Assembly (NCBI RefSeq): GCF_018130825.1
Contig: NZ_JAFCJS010000001.1
Span: 1,364,001 to 1,428,000, forward strand
Source of the DNA: Bradyrhizobium liaoningense
GTDB taxonomy: Bacteria; Pseudomonadota; Alphaproteobacteria; Rhizobiales; Xanthobacteraceae
DNA: 64,000 bases
Reading direction: 5' to 3'
Under the pieces are notes generated by a model. That model was not told where the DNA came from, ran no database searches, and worked only from the letters and a program-made list of their open reading frames with translations. The position numbers and the translations under genes were made by a program. This document shows positions 1 through 7,931 of the stretch, piece after piece. Positions within the stretch are counted from its first letter, which is position 1. Each line of letters starts with the position of its first letter.

Positions 1-837
1 GGGCCGCAGCCGCTCCAGATCCTGCTCTCGACGGTCGACTGCAATTGCGGTTCGCTTGCCGTCGCAGCCGACACTGGCGTGAAAGAACTGAAAGACCTGA
101 AAGGCAAGCGCGTCGGCTTCGTGGTCGGCTCGCCCGCGCTGAACCAGAATTCGCTCGCCGTGCTCGCCTTCGCCGGCCTGACGCAGAAGGACGTCAAGGC
201 CGTCGAGTTCGCCAGCTATGGCGCGATGTGGAAAGGGCTGATCAACAACGACGTCGATGCCGCCTTCGGCACCACCATCACCGGCCCCGCCAAGGAAGCC
301 GAGACCTCGCCGCGCGGCCTGATCTGGCCGCCGTTGCCGGCCAAGGACAAGGAAGGCTGGGCGCGGATGCAGAAGGTCGGCTCGTTCTTCTTCCCGCAGG
401 TCGCGACCTGCGGCGCCGGCATCTCGCCGGAGAAGCCGGTCGAGCTCGGCAACTACCCCTACCCGATCTTCGTCGCCTACGCCTCGCAGCCCGCCGACCA
501 GGTCTACGCCATCACCAAGGCGATGATCGTGAACTACGATGCCTACAAGGACTCCGCGCCCGGCGCCGGCGGCCTTGCCGCCGATCGCCAGACCAAGAAC
601 TGGGTGGTGCCGGTGCATCCGGGCTCCGTGAAGGCGCTCAAGGAAGCCGGCCAATGGAGCGATGCGCAGGACGCGCACAACAACAAGCTGTTCAAGCGCC
701 AGGAGGTGTTAGCTGTCGCCTGGACCGAGTACGGCAAGTCCAATCCACCGTCGGACGAAAAAGCCTTCCTCGACGGCTGGATGACGGCGCGCGCCGCGGC
801 ACTGGCCAAGGCCGACATGCCGAACGGGTTTGACTGA
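1..837 (+). CDS. TAXI-family TRAP transporter solute-binding protein (5' truncated)
   Basis: The reading frame is open from base 1, so the N-terminus with its signal peptide lies outside the window; the GTG at 79 is internal. The visible part has the C-terminal half of a TAXI-type periplasmic binding protein: the segment DLKGKRVGF, a GAMWKGL stretch and a substrate-lobe region. The family delivers small carboxylates or amino acids such as glutamate to a fused TRAP permease. The gene directly downstream, 43 bp away, is such a permease, which supports the call. The substrate cannot be read from sequence, but the glutaminase two genes on makes glutamate/glutamine a reasonable inference. Confidence 0.85.
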   Translation, partial: GPQPLQILLSTVDCNCGSLAVAADTGVKELKDLKGKRVGFVVGSPALNQNSLAVLAFAGLTQKDVKAVEFASYGAMWKGLINNDVDAAFGTTITGPAKEAETSPRGLIWPPLPAKDKEGWARMQKVGSFFFPQVATCGAGISPEKPVELGNYPYPIFVAYASQPADQVYAITKAMIVNYDAYKDSAPGAGGLAADRQTKNWVVPVHPGSVKALKEAGQWSDAQDAHNNKLFKRQEVLAVAWTEYGKSNPPSDEKAFLDGWMTARAAALAKADMPNGFD

Positions 838-880
838 TCGTTAGACTTGCCTGCCGCAGATCGTTTTGAGGAGAGCGCCG

Positions 881-3079
881 ATGTCAGAGACTGCGGCAGC
901 GCCGGCGAAGAAGATTGAGTCTAGGGATCCGCATCTCGGCGCCGCCGCTGACTTGCAGGAGGCCGAGGTCACGCGCGTCCGTACCTTGAAGGGCGCGTGG
1001 CGCTGGGTATTGATGGTTGCCACGGCGGCCACCATCCTCCTCTGCGTCAACCAGCAATTCTCGCTGCGGTTCTTCATCGACTACACCCAGCTCAACACCG
1101 AATATTTCTACCTGCTGATCGCCTTGATGCTGCCGTTCACCTTCCTGATCTTCCCGGGATCGGAGAAGGCGCCGCTCGACCGCATCCCCTGGTACGACCT
1201 TCTGCTGTTCGCGGCGACCTTCGGCTCGGCGATCTGGCTGATGCTCAATATTCGCAAGGCGGCGCAGCTCGGCTGGGAGTTCGACGGCGCGCCCACCAAC
1301 GTGATCGCCGCCGGGCTCGTGATGTGGTTCGTGCTGATGGAAGCATTGCGCCGCACCGGCGGCTGGAGCCTCTTGCTCAGCGTGCTGCCCTTCACGCTCT
1401 ATCCGCTGTTCGCGGATTCGAGCTGGCTCGGGCCGTTCCGCGGCACGCAATCGACGCTGCAGCAGACCACCTCCTATCACATGCTCTCCGGCGAGAGCCT
1501 GCTCGGGATTCCCATCCAGGCCTTTGCCGACACCGTGATCGGCTTCCTGGTGTTCGGCACCGCACTGATGATGACGGGTGCGGGAAAGTTCTTCATCAAC
1601 ATCGCCTTTGCGATGTGCGGCACCTTCCGCGGTGGCGCGGCAAAGGTCTGCGTGTTCGCCTCCGGCCTGCTCGGCACCGTCGGCGGCAGCATCGTCTCCA
1701 ACGTGCTGACCGCCGGCACGATGACGATCCCCGCAATGAAGAAGACCGGCTTCACGCCGTCCTATTCCGGCGCGATCGAGGCCTGCGCCTCGACCGGCGC
1801 GGTGCTGGCACCACCGGTGCTGGGAGCCACGGCTTTCGTCATGGCACAGTTCATGAACACGGGCTATGCCGACGTTGCGCTCGCCGCGACCATTCCCTCG
1901 ATCCTCTATTACGTCGGCCTGTTCGCGCAGGTCGACGCCTATGCCGCCCGCCACAAGCTGAAAGGCCTGCCGCGCGCCGAGCTGCCGCGGTTCTGGGATG
2001 CTTTCAAGGACGGCTGGTACTATCTGTTCGTGATCGTCGTGCTCGTGGTGATGCTGCTCTACTTCAAGCGCGAGAGTCACGCGCCGTTCTATGCCTCCGT
2101 GCTGCTGGTGATCCTGCACCAATGGTCGGGTCCGGCGCGCTGGAAGCTCGGCAACACCCTGGTGCTGGCGGCCTCGATCGCGGCAACGGCGGCAATGTTC
2201 TGGTTCGGCGTGCTCAACGCCGCGCTGTGGGGCATGTGCCTCCTGGCGGCGCTGAACGAATTCTTCCCGGGCAAGAACTGGGGCGGCGCGCGCTGGCTGC
2301 AATTCCTCGAGCTCAACGGCAAGACGTTCGTCGAGCTGATCGCGATCCTCGCAGGCTGCGGCCTGTTGATCGGCGCCTTCTCGCTCACCGGCGTGATCTC
2401 GAGCCTCGCCAACGATCTGCTCAGCATCGCGGGCGGCGATGCATTCCTGCTGCTGATCATGTGCGCGATCACCAGCCTGATCCTCGGGCTCGGGCTGACC
2501 ACGACCTCCTGCTACATCTTTCTCGCCATTCTGGTCGCGCCCGCGCTGGAGAAGCTCGGGCTCAACAAGATGGCGGTGCACATGTTCATCTTCTACTGGG
2601 GCATGCTGTCCTCGATCACCCCGCCGGTGGCAATCGCCTCCTTCGCGGCGGCCGGTATCGCCGGCGCGCCCGCGATGAAGACGGGCTGGGAGAGCATGTG
2701 GGTCGGCAGCATCATCTACTTCATCCCGTTCTTCTTCGTGCTCAATCCGGCGCTGCTGCTCCAGGGTCCCAATCCGTATCTGGAGGCGTTCGGGCTCACG
2801 GGGCTTGCCTGTTTCGGCATCCTCTTCATCTGCGGCGGCATCCAGGGCTACCAGTCCTTCGTCGGCGACTTGCGCGGCGCGGGGATGCTGGAATGGCCGA
2901 TCCGCGTGCTGCTGGTGATCGGCGGCTTCGTGGTCGCCACGCCCGGCGGCGGCATCATGCCGCTGTCCCAGATGCAGGTGACGCTGCTCGGCCTTGCCAT
3001 CCTCGCGCCCACGGTTTTGATCGCCCTGCTGCTGGTCCGGCGGCAAACGCCGATGCCGAACGGGTTGCGCACACCCTGA
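881..3079 (+). CDS. TRAP transporter fused permease (4TM/12TM)
   Basis: A 732-residue integral membrane protein that drives Na+ or H+ coupled uptake of the ligand held by the upstream TAXI protein. After a short cytoplasmic N-terminus (about 50 residues) there are many hydrophobic segments. The N-terminal ones correspond to the small DctQ-like subunit and the rest to the DctM-like large subunit, including Gly-rich re-entrant stretches such as GTVGGSIVSNVLTAGT and GLGLTTTSCYIFLAI. Fusion of both subunits is usual in TAXI systems. The ATG at 881 is preferred over the in-frame TTG at 866 because GAGGAG ends 7 bp before it. It forms an operon with the binding protein and probably with the glutaminase, 21 bp downstream. 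Confidence 0.88.
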   Translation: MSETAAAPAKKIESRDPHLGAAADLQEAEVTRVRTLKGAWRWVLMVATAATILLCVNQQFSLRFFIDYTQLNTEYFYLLIALMLPFTFLIFPGSEKAPLDRIPWYDLLLFAATFGSAIWLMLNIRKAAQLGWEFDGAPTNVIAAGLVMWFVLMEALRRTGGWSLLLSVLPFTLYPLFADSSWLGPFRGTQSTLQQTTSYHMLSGESLLGIPIQAFADTVIGFLVFGTALMMTGAGKFFINIAFAMCGTFRGGAAKVCVFASGLLGTVGGSIVSNVLTAGTMTIPAMKKTGFTPSYSGAIEACASTGAVLAPPVLGATAFVMAQFMNTGYADVALAATIPSILYYVGLFAQVDAYAARHKLKGLPRAELPRFWDAFKDGWYYLFVIVVLVVMLLYFKRESHAPFYASVLLVILHQWSGPARWKLGNTLVLAASIAATAAMFWFGVLNAALWGMCLLAALNEFFPGKNWGGARWLQFLELNGKTFVELIAILAGCGLLIGAFSLTGVISSLANDLLSIAGGDAFLLLIMCAITSLILGLGLTTTSCYIFLAILVAPALEKLGLNKMAVHMFIFYWGMLSSITPPVAIASFAAAGIAGAPAMKTGWESMWVGSIIYFIPFFFVLNPALLLQGPNPYLEAFGLTGLACFGILFICGGIQGYQSFVGDLRGAGMLEWPIRVLLVIGGFVVATPGGGIMPLSQMQVTLLGLAILAPTVLIALLLVRRQTPMPNGLRTP

Positions 3080-3100
3080 TTGCGTTGCACAAGAGAGGCG

Positions 3101-4942
3101 ATGACATCGCCTCTCGCCTCCGCCTGGACCCGCTCGAACCCGCCTTTGCTGCGGTTTCTGAATACGTGCCTCAACGAATTCTCGGCCGAAACGTCCGGCC
3201 ATGTGGCCGACTACATCCCCGAACTCGGCAAGGCCGACCCTGCCTATTTTGGCATCAGCCTCGCGACGCTGGACGGCCACGTCTATGAAGTGGGCGACAG
3301 CCGGGTGCCCTTCACCATCCAGTCGATGTCAAAGCCGTTCGTGTTCGCGCTGGCGCTGGACCTCCTGGGCGCGGCGAAGGTCGAGAGTGCGATCGGCGTC
3401 GAGCCCTCGGGCGATCCCTTCAACTCGATCCGGCTCAATTCCGACAACCATCCGTTCAACCCGATGGTCAATGCCGGCGCGATCGCCTGCACCGGGCTGA
3501 TCTACGACAGCAAGGGCGCGGAGGCTTTTGAGCAGATCCGGCTTGCCCTCAGCCGCTTCGCCGGCCGCGACCTCGGCGTGGACGAGGCTGTCTACAGCTC
3601 CGAGAGCCAGACCGGCGACCGTAATCGCGCGATCGGCTATCTGCTCAAGACCAATGCGGTGATCTCGGACAACGTCGCCGGCGTGCTCGACGTCTATTTC
3701 CGGCAATGCGCGGTGCTGGTCACCGCACGCGACATTGCGGTGATGGCGGCAACGCTCGCCAATCGCGGCGTCAACCCTGTTACCGGCGAGCAGGTGCTGA
3801 CGCCCTATGCGATCTCGCGCACGCTGTCGGTGATGACGTCGTCGGGCATGTACGACTATGCCGGCGAATGGATCTACCGGATCGGCATCCCCGCCAAGAG
3901 CGGCGTCGGCGGCGGCATTCTGGCCGCGCTGCCCGCGCGTCTCGGCCTCGGCAGCTATTCGCCAAAACTCGACAAGCACGGCAACAGCGTGCGCGGCATC
4001 AAGGTCTGCGAGGCGCTGTCCTCGCACTACGACCTGCACATGCTCAACCGCAGCGACGACGCGCGCAACGCCGTCATCGCCGATTACGACATCGGCAAGA
4101 GTCCGTCCCGCCGCGTGCGCCGGCCGCAGGAGCGCGAGATCCTCGCCGCGCATGAGCAGGAGGTGCGGATCATCGAGCTGGTCGGCACGCTGTCGTTGTC
4201 GGCGGTCGACTACGTCTCGCGCCGGCTCGCCGGGCGGCCGCGGCCGCAATTCGTGATCTTCGACCTCCATCGCGTGACCTCGACCACGCGCGCCGGTGCG
4301 CGGCTCGTCGCTGAAGTCTTCGAGGAGCTCGCCGCACTCAATGTCACCGTGGTCCTGTCCGGTGTCCGGCGCGCCTCGAAGGAATGGAACAGCTTGCGCG
4401 AATGGACGGCGGAGCTGAAGAACGTCCGCGACTTCTACCTGCTCGACACCGCGATCGAATGGGCCGAAGACCAGATCGTCTACCGCTATGGCGGCTCGAT
4501 CGACTTTCATGAGACCACCGAGCTCGCCGAACAGCCGCTGCTGGCAGGGCTGAGCGAGCAAGAGCTGACCGATCTCGCCTCGCTCTGCACCATCGGGACC
4601 TATCAGTCCGGCGCAAAAATCCTCACCACCGGCGATCCCGCCGACGCGCTGTACTTCCTGCGCAGCGGCGCCGTGCACGTCACGCTGCCCGACGGCGTGA
4701 GGTTGGCAACGCTCACCGCCGGCATGGCGTTCGGCGAGATGGCGCTGCTGGAGCCGACCCGCTCGGCCGACGTCTTCGCCGACATGGCGGCGACGGCGTT
4801 CGAAGCGCCGCTGAAGGAGTTCGAGCGCTTCCGCGAGCAGCACCCGCGCGCCAGCGAGTGCATCATGCGCAACCTCGCCCGGCTGCTGGCCGACCGCCTG
4901 ATCGTCGCCAATGCCAAGGTGGATATTCTGACGTCGACGTGA
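3101..4942 (+). CDS. glsA: glutaminase A fused to STAS and cyclic-nucleotide-binding domains
   Basis: A 613-residue three-domain protein. Residues about 15-310 are a serine-dependent glutaminase (L-glutamine to L-glutamate plus ammonia). It carries the SxxK motif S75-M-S-K78, the NPMVNAGAIA segment and the C-terminal YAGEWIYRIGIPAKSGVGGG region typical of bacterial GlsA. Residues about 345-460 resemble a STAS/anti-sigma-antagonist fold, and residues about 485-605 a cyclic-nucleotide-binding domain (FGEMALLEPTRSADV corresponds to the phosphate-binding cassette). Plain glutaminases are about 310 residues, so half of this protein looks regulatory. The ATG at 3101 follows an AGAGAGG ribosome site; the in-frame TTG at 3080 is unlikely. 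Its position after a TRAP operon suggests coupling of uptake to glutamine/glutamate turnover. Confidence 0.88.
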   Translation: MTSPLASAWTRSNPPLLRFLNTCLNEFSAETSGHVADYIPELGKADPAYFGISLATLDGHVYEVGDSRVPFTIQSMSKPFVFALALDLLGAAKVESAIGVEPSGDPFNSIRLNSDNHPFNPMVNAGAIACTGLIYDSKGAEAFEQIRLALSRFAGRDLGVDEAVYSSESQTGDRNRAIGYLLKTNAVISDNVAGVLDVYFRQCAVLVTARDIAVMAATLANRGVNPVTGEQVLTPYAISRTLSVMTSSGMYDYAGEWIYRIGIPAKSGVGGGILAALPARLGLGSYSPKLDKHGNSVRGIKVCEALSSHYDLHMLNRSDDARNAVIADYDIGKSPSRRVRRPQEREILAAHEQEVRIIELVGTLSLSAVDYVSRRLAGRPRPQFVIFDLHRVTSTTRAGARLVAEVFEELAALNVTVVLSGVRRASKEWNSLREWTAELKNVRDFYLLDTAIEWAEDQIVYRYGGSIDFHETTELAEQPLLAGLSEQELTDLASLCTIGTYQSGAKILTTGDPADALYFLRSGAVHVTLPDGVRLATLTAGMAFGEMALLEPTRSADVFADMAATAFEAPLKEFERFREQHPRASECIMRNLARLLADRLIVANAKVDILTST

Positions 4943-4947
4943 GCCGC

Positions 4948-5250
4948 CTAGCGGCTCGCCGCCTCGCTGATCCGCCGCTTGATCTTGGCGGCGCTGGCCT
5001 TCAGCAATTCGGACGGCTGTTGGCCGGTCGCGGCGCACAGGCAGGCCCAGTAGTAGATGACATCGCCGAGCTCTTCGACGAGACCCGCCTTGTCGAGCCA
5101 GTCGTCGCGCAGCAGCTTCTTGATGTGCTCGGCGACCTCGCCGGATTCACCGGCGAGGCCGAGCCCGAGATAGGACAGGCGCTCGTTCGAGGGATGCTCA
5201 TCAACTTTCGCGATGGTGGCGGCCCAGGCCGCGTATTCGTCGATCGTCAT
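4948..5250 (-). CDS. MazG-like nucleotide pyrophosphohydrolase
   Basis: A 100-residue all-alpha NTP-PPase. The family motifs are visible: ESGEVAEH around residues 35-42 and EELGDVIYY around 60-68, whose acidic residues bind Mg2+ and the nucleotide triphosphate. Such proteins hydrolyse non-canonical or surplus (d)NTPs to NMP and pyrophosphate. The start at 5250 is chosen because GGAGAGG lies 7 bp upstream; the ATG at 5256 would leave almost no spacing. The gene is convergent with the glutaminase, 5 bp between stops, and lies 26 bp downstream of the decarboxylase-like gene. Confidence 0.8.
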   Translation of the reverse strand: MTIDEYAAWAATIAKVDEHPSNERLSYLGLGLAGESGEVAEHIKKLLRDDWLDKAGLVEELGDVIYYWACLCAATGQQPSELLKASAAKIKRRISEAASR

Positions 5251-5276
5251 GAGCATCCCTCTCCGCGGATTTTGGA

Positions 5277-5804
5277 TCAGCCCACCACTTCGGTGACGGG
5301 CTGGAGATCGATCTCGAACGTCTCCAAGAACTTTGACGTCATGATGTAGAAGCCGACCGAGAGCTGGAGCTCGACCAGCGCGGCCGGCGTCAGCTTCGAT
5401 GCGATCGCCTTGAACGTCGCATCCGTCGGCTTGTTCAGTTTCACGATCTCGTCGGTGAGGGCGAGCGCTGCGCGCTGCACCTCGTTGAAGCAGGTCGCGG
5501 CCTGCCAGTTCTCGAGCGCCTCGTTCTGCTCGTCGGTGACGCCGACATTCTTGCCGATGCGCTTGTGCGCGACGATCTCATACGGTGCCTCGCACAGGAT
5601 ACCGGTGCGCGTGATCGCAAGCTCGCGCACGACCGGATCGAGCTCGCCCTTGTGCCTGATCGCGCCGCCAAGACGGCAGTACTGCTCAAAGTAGCTCGGC
5701 GAGTGCGCCATCATCCGGAAGATGTTGGCGTGGCGGTTCTTGTCGAGGATTTCGCGGGTACGGTCGGATGCCTTGGACGGGTCGCTGTACTGAATGCGGG
5801 CCAT
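5277..5804 (-). CDS. carboxymuconolactone decarboxylase-like (AhpD-type) protein
   Basis: A 175-residue helical protein. The segment around residues 66-92 (ELAITRTGILCEAPYEIVAH) matches the CMD/AhpD core, where an acidic residue and His follow an Arg-containing helix. Only one Cys occupies the position of the CxxC seen in true AhpD peroxidases, so a CMD-like or unassigned role is more likely than disulfide reduction. The family acts on aromatic-ring lactones, but many members are uncharacterised. Probably cotranscribed with the downstream MazG-like gene. Confidence 0.75.
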   Translation of the reverse strand: MARIQYSDPSKASDRTREILDKNRHANIFRMMAHSPSYFEQYCRLGGAIRHKGELDPVVRELAITRTGILCEAPYEIVAHKRIGKNVGVTDEQNEALENWQAATCFNEVQRAALALTDEIVKLNKPTDATFKAIASKLTPAALVELQLSVGFYIMTSKFLETFEIDLQPVTEVVG

Positions 5805-5950
5805 GATTTTCCTGAAGTTTTCCCAGATCTTTTGATGCTTTTTGTCGCCATCGGCGAGAGTTCCCTGAAACTGTAATTGCGAGCGGACGCAGGAGCAACA
5901 TTATCGAGTCAAAATGCCGCCGCATTGCTGATCGACCCTGACACAGTCGA

Positions 5951-5983
5951 TATTCGCCGCGTGGGGACAAATCGCGGCGGATA
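5951..5983. other. intergenic hairpin, possible leader element
   Basis: TATTCGCCGCG and CGCGGCGGATA form an 11-bp stem with one G-T pair around an 11-nt loop. It lies 93 bp upstream of the 33-residue ORF and 146 bp upstream of the divergent CMD gene. No T-run follows on either strand, so it does not look like an intrinsic terminator. The function is unknown. Confidence 0.3.
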
Positions 5984-6076
5984 CTCGCAAGGGGTGTTCC
6001 GAGTAAAAAACGATTGGCCGTCGTGCGCGCTTACCGCGCAACGATGAGTCACGCCCAAGTCTAGGGAGAAAAAGGC

Positions 6077-6178
6077 ATGAAGGAAGCCACCAAGGGGGCG
6101 GCCTCGGGAGCGCTCGCGCACATGCTGGCGGTGACGGCGATGCTCGTCATCGCCAGCATATTGTTCTACGGGCGTTGA
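6077..6178 (+). CDS. 33-residue membrane peptide
   Basis: A short ORF not reached by ordinary length cut-offs. The product starts MKEATKGAASGALAH, which is polar and slightly basic, then has a single hydrophobic helix (LAVTAMLVIASILFY) and ends GR. A GGGAGAA purine run is placed 6 bp before the ATG. The ribosome site, clean charge distribution and isolated position in a 480-bp gap support a real single-span inner-membrane peptide. No family is recognised and no function is proposed. Confidence 0.5.
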   Translation: MKEATKGAASGALAHMLAVTAMLVIASILFYGR

Positions 6179-6199
6179 GTTAAGCGTTCTGAGTGTTTT

Positions 6200-6282
6200 C
6201 GTCGTTCCGGGGTGGCTCTCGCACAGGCCAGGCCCAGAATACCCGTTCCAGGTTCGGTCCCTCAGACCGCCCCCGAATGACG
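6200..6282. repeat. degenerate palindromic intergenic repeat
   Basis: The ends CGTCGTTCCGGGG and CCCCGAATGACGG are degenerate copies of the inverted ends of the element at 7796-7905. The interior has diverged. It is a decayed member of the same dispersed repeat family. Confidence 0.5.
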
Positions 6283-6289
6283 GATCCTA

Positions 6290-6649
6290 CTATTTGATCT
6301 TGGCAAAGTACGGCACGAGCTTTCCGGCGAACGGCTTGAAGCTCGCGACAACCGAATCGCCGATGGCGAGTCCATTGTCACCATGCGCCATCATGCGAAA
6401 ACCCTCGGCGCAATCGACCAGCAGGATGTTATAGGGCACGTGCGCGCGTGTCTCGGGCGTTGCGGCGCGGCAGACCAGCGAGGTTGCGTACACCCTGCCC
6501 TTGCCGCTGGCGCGCGCTTCGTGCGGCTCCGATGCGCCGCAGGCCGCGCAGAAGGCGCGGTGGAAATACTGGACATGGCCGCAGGAGCTGCAGGTCTGGT
6601 AGGTGATCGCCTGCTCGCCCTCGGTCCAGCCCGCTAGACGTTCAATCAT
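6290..6649 (-). CDS. DUF35 Zn-ribbon/OB-fold protein, thiolase partner
   Basis: A 119-residue protein with an N-terminal rubredoxin-like zinc ribbon (CSSCG around residue 20 and CAACG about 15 residues later) followed by an OB-fold. DUF35 proteins form complexes with thiolase-fold enzymes, as in Ltp2-DUF35 aldolases and BbsAB. Here the ATG overlaps the TGA of the upstream thiolase-fold gene (ATGA at 6646-6649), so stoichiometric production is expected. The start is fixed by that overlap; the longer in-frame extension is shadow of the thiolase gene. Confidence 0.85.
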   Translation of the reverse strand: MIERLAGWTEGEQAITYQTCSSCGHVQYFHRAFCAACGASEPHEARASGKGRVYATSLVCRAATPETRAHVPYNILLVDCAEGFRMMAHGDNGLAIGDSVVASFKPFAGKLVPYFAKIK

Positions 6650-7782
6650 CGCACCCGCTCCAGAAACATGCTGACATGGGACGACAGCACGCCGCCATCG
6701 CCGTGCAGCAGCGCGATCGAGGCGTCGCGCACCTGGCGATTCGCCGCTCGCCCCGTCATCTGCAAATGCGCCTCGACCAGATGCGCCATGGCGCCGCCGA
6801 CGCCGCAATGGCCGTAGCTGAGCAGGCCGCCATGGGTGTTCAGCGGCATCGCGCCGTCACGGCCGAAATGACCGGCGCGGACGCGCGCAGCCGCCTCGCC
6901 GCGGCCGGCCAGGCCGAGGTCTTCCAGCAGCATGGCCAGCGTGATCGTGAAACTGTCGTAGATCGCGGCGTAGCGCACGTCGGAAATCGCAAGACCTGCA
7001 GCCTGCTTGGCGCGCGCGATGGAGATCTCGGCGCCGAGCTCGCTGAGCGCGGGCGCGGCGGTGACGTGCTGATGCGTATGCGCCTGGGCGCAGCCGCGGA
7101 TGCGGACGCCCGTCTCCCCGGTTCGCTCGCGGCTGATGACGAAGGCGGCGCCGCCATCGGACACCGGGCAGCAGTCGAGCAGTTTTAAGGGCATCGCCAC
7201 CGGCTTCGAAGCCATGACGTCGACGACCGTGATGGGATCGTGGAATTGCGCACCGGGATGCGTGCAGGCATGGCTGCGCATCAGCACCGCGAACTCGGCG
7301 AGGTCTTCTTCGCTCACCCCGTATTCGTGCATGTACCTGCTGGCAACGAGGCCGTAATAGGCCGGGATGGTCGGGCCCAGCGGCACCTCGTAGTCGGGAT
7401 GGCCGACCTGCGCCAGCGCCTGGATCGAGGCGTCGCGGCTCTGTCCGGTGAGGCGGTTCTCGCCGGCAACGACAAGCACGTTACGCGCGACACCGGCGTC
7501 CACGAGATGATGCGCGAGCATCGTCATCGCCAGCCCCGTGGCGCCGCCGACCTGCACGGCATGGGCGTAGGACGGGCGAATGCCAAAATGCTCGGCGAAC
7601 ACGGTGGCGAGCATGATGTGCGGGGAGACGGTGGAGTAGCCGCAAAGGATGCCGTCGACCTCGGCGCGCTTCAGCCCGGCGTCGTCGAGCGCAGCCTGCG
7701 CGGCCTTGCTCATCAGGTCGAGCGAGGATGAGCCCTCGTGCTTGCCGAAAGGCGTGAGGCCGACGCCGGTGATGAAGCTCAT
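6646..7782 (-). CDS. thiolase-fold protein (Ltp2/SCP-x type) lacking the nucleophilic Cys
   Basis: A 378-residue thiolase-superfamily protein. The N-terminus (MSFITGVGLTPFGKHEG) and overall length fit acetyl-CoA acetyltransferase/sterol-carrier-protein thiolases. Where thiolases carry the acyl-accepting Cys, this protein reads VQVGGATG with Gly80; the canonical thiolase at 9589-10758 has ENACATG in the same place. Near the C-terminus GHCG replaces the usual GHPxG. Loss of the Cys together with a translationally coupled DUF35 partner is the pattern of Ltp2-like retro-aldolases rather than Claisen-condensing thiolases. A CoA-ester lyase role in steroid, terpenoid or aromatic side-chain breakdown is therefore inferred, not shown. 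Confidence 0.8.
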   Translation of the reverse strand: MSFITGVGLTPFGKHEGSSSLDLMSKAAQAALDDAGLKRAEVDGILCGYSTVSPHIMLATVFAEHFGIRPSYAHAVQVGGATGLAMTMLAHHLVDAGVARNVLVVAGENRLTGQSRDASIQALAQVGHPDYEVPLGPTIPAYYGLVASRYMHEYGVSEEDLAEFAVLMRSHACTHPGAQFHDPITVVDVMASKPVAMPLKLLDCCPVSDGGAAFVISRERTGETGVRIRGCAQAHTHQHVTAAPALSELGAEISIARAKQAAGLAISDVRYAAIYDSFTITLAMLLEDLGLAGRGEAAARVRAGHFGRDGAMPLNTHGGLLSYGHCGVGGAMAHLVEAHLQMTGRAANRQVRDASIALLHGDGGVLSSHVSMFLERVR

Positions 7783-7795
7783 GCTCTCTCCTCCT

Positions 7796-7905
7796 CGTCA
7801 TTCCGGGGCGCGACGAAGTCGCGAGCCCGGAATCCATCGCGCGGCATCACTGGAGGATGAATGGATTCCGGGCTCGCGCCCAAGTGGGCGCGCCCCGGAA
7901 TGACG
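7796..7905. repeat. 110-bp palindromic intergenic repeat
   Basis: The left end CGTCATTCCGGGGCGCG and right end CGCGCCCCGGAATGACG are inverted copies. Inner arms also pair (GAGCCCGGAATCCAT with ATGGATTCCGGGCTC). It fills the gap between the CoA-transferase and thiolase genes. This is a dispersed element of the kind common between Bradyrhizobium genes. Confidence 0.75.
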
Positions 7906-7931
7906 GATGAAAGAGTCATCGCCATTCCCCC

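Noticed and set aside
884..3280. Long minus-strand open frame over the TRAP permease
   Set aside because: Arg/Gln/Glu-rich nonsense composition; it is the antisense shadow of a high-GC gene with clear membrane-protein motifs.
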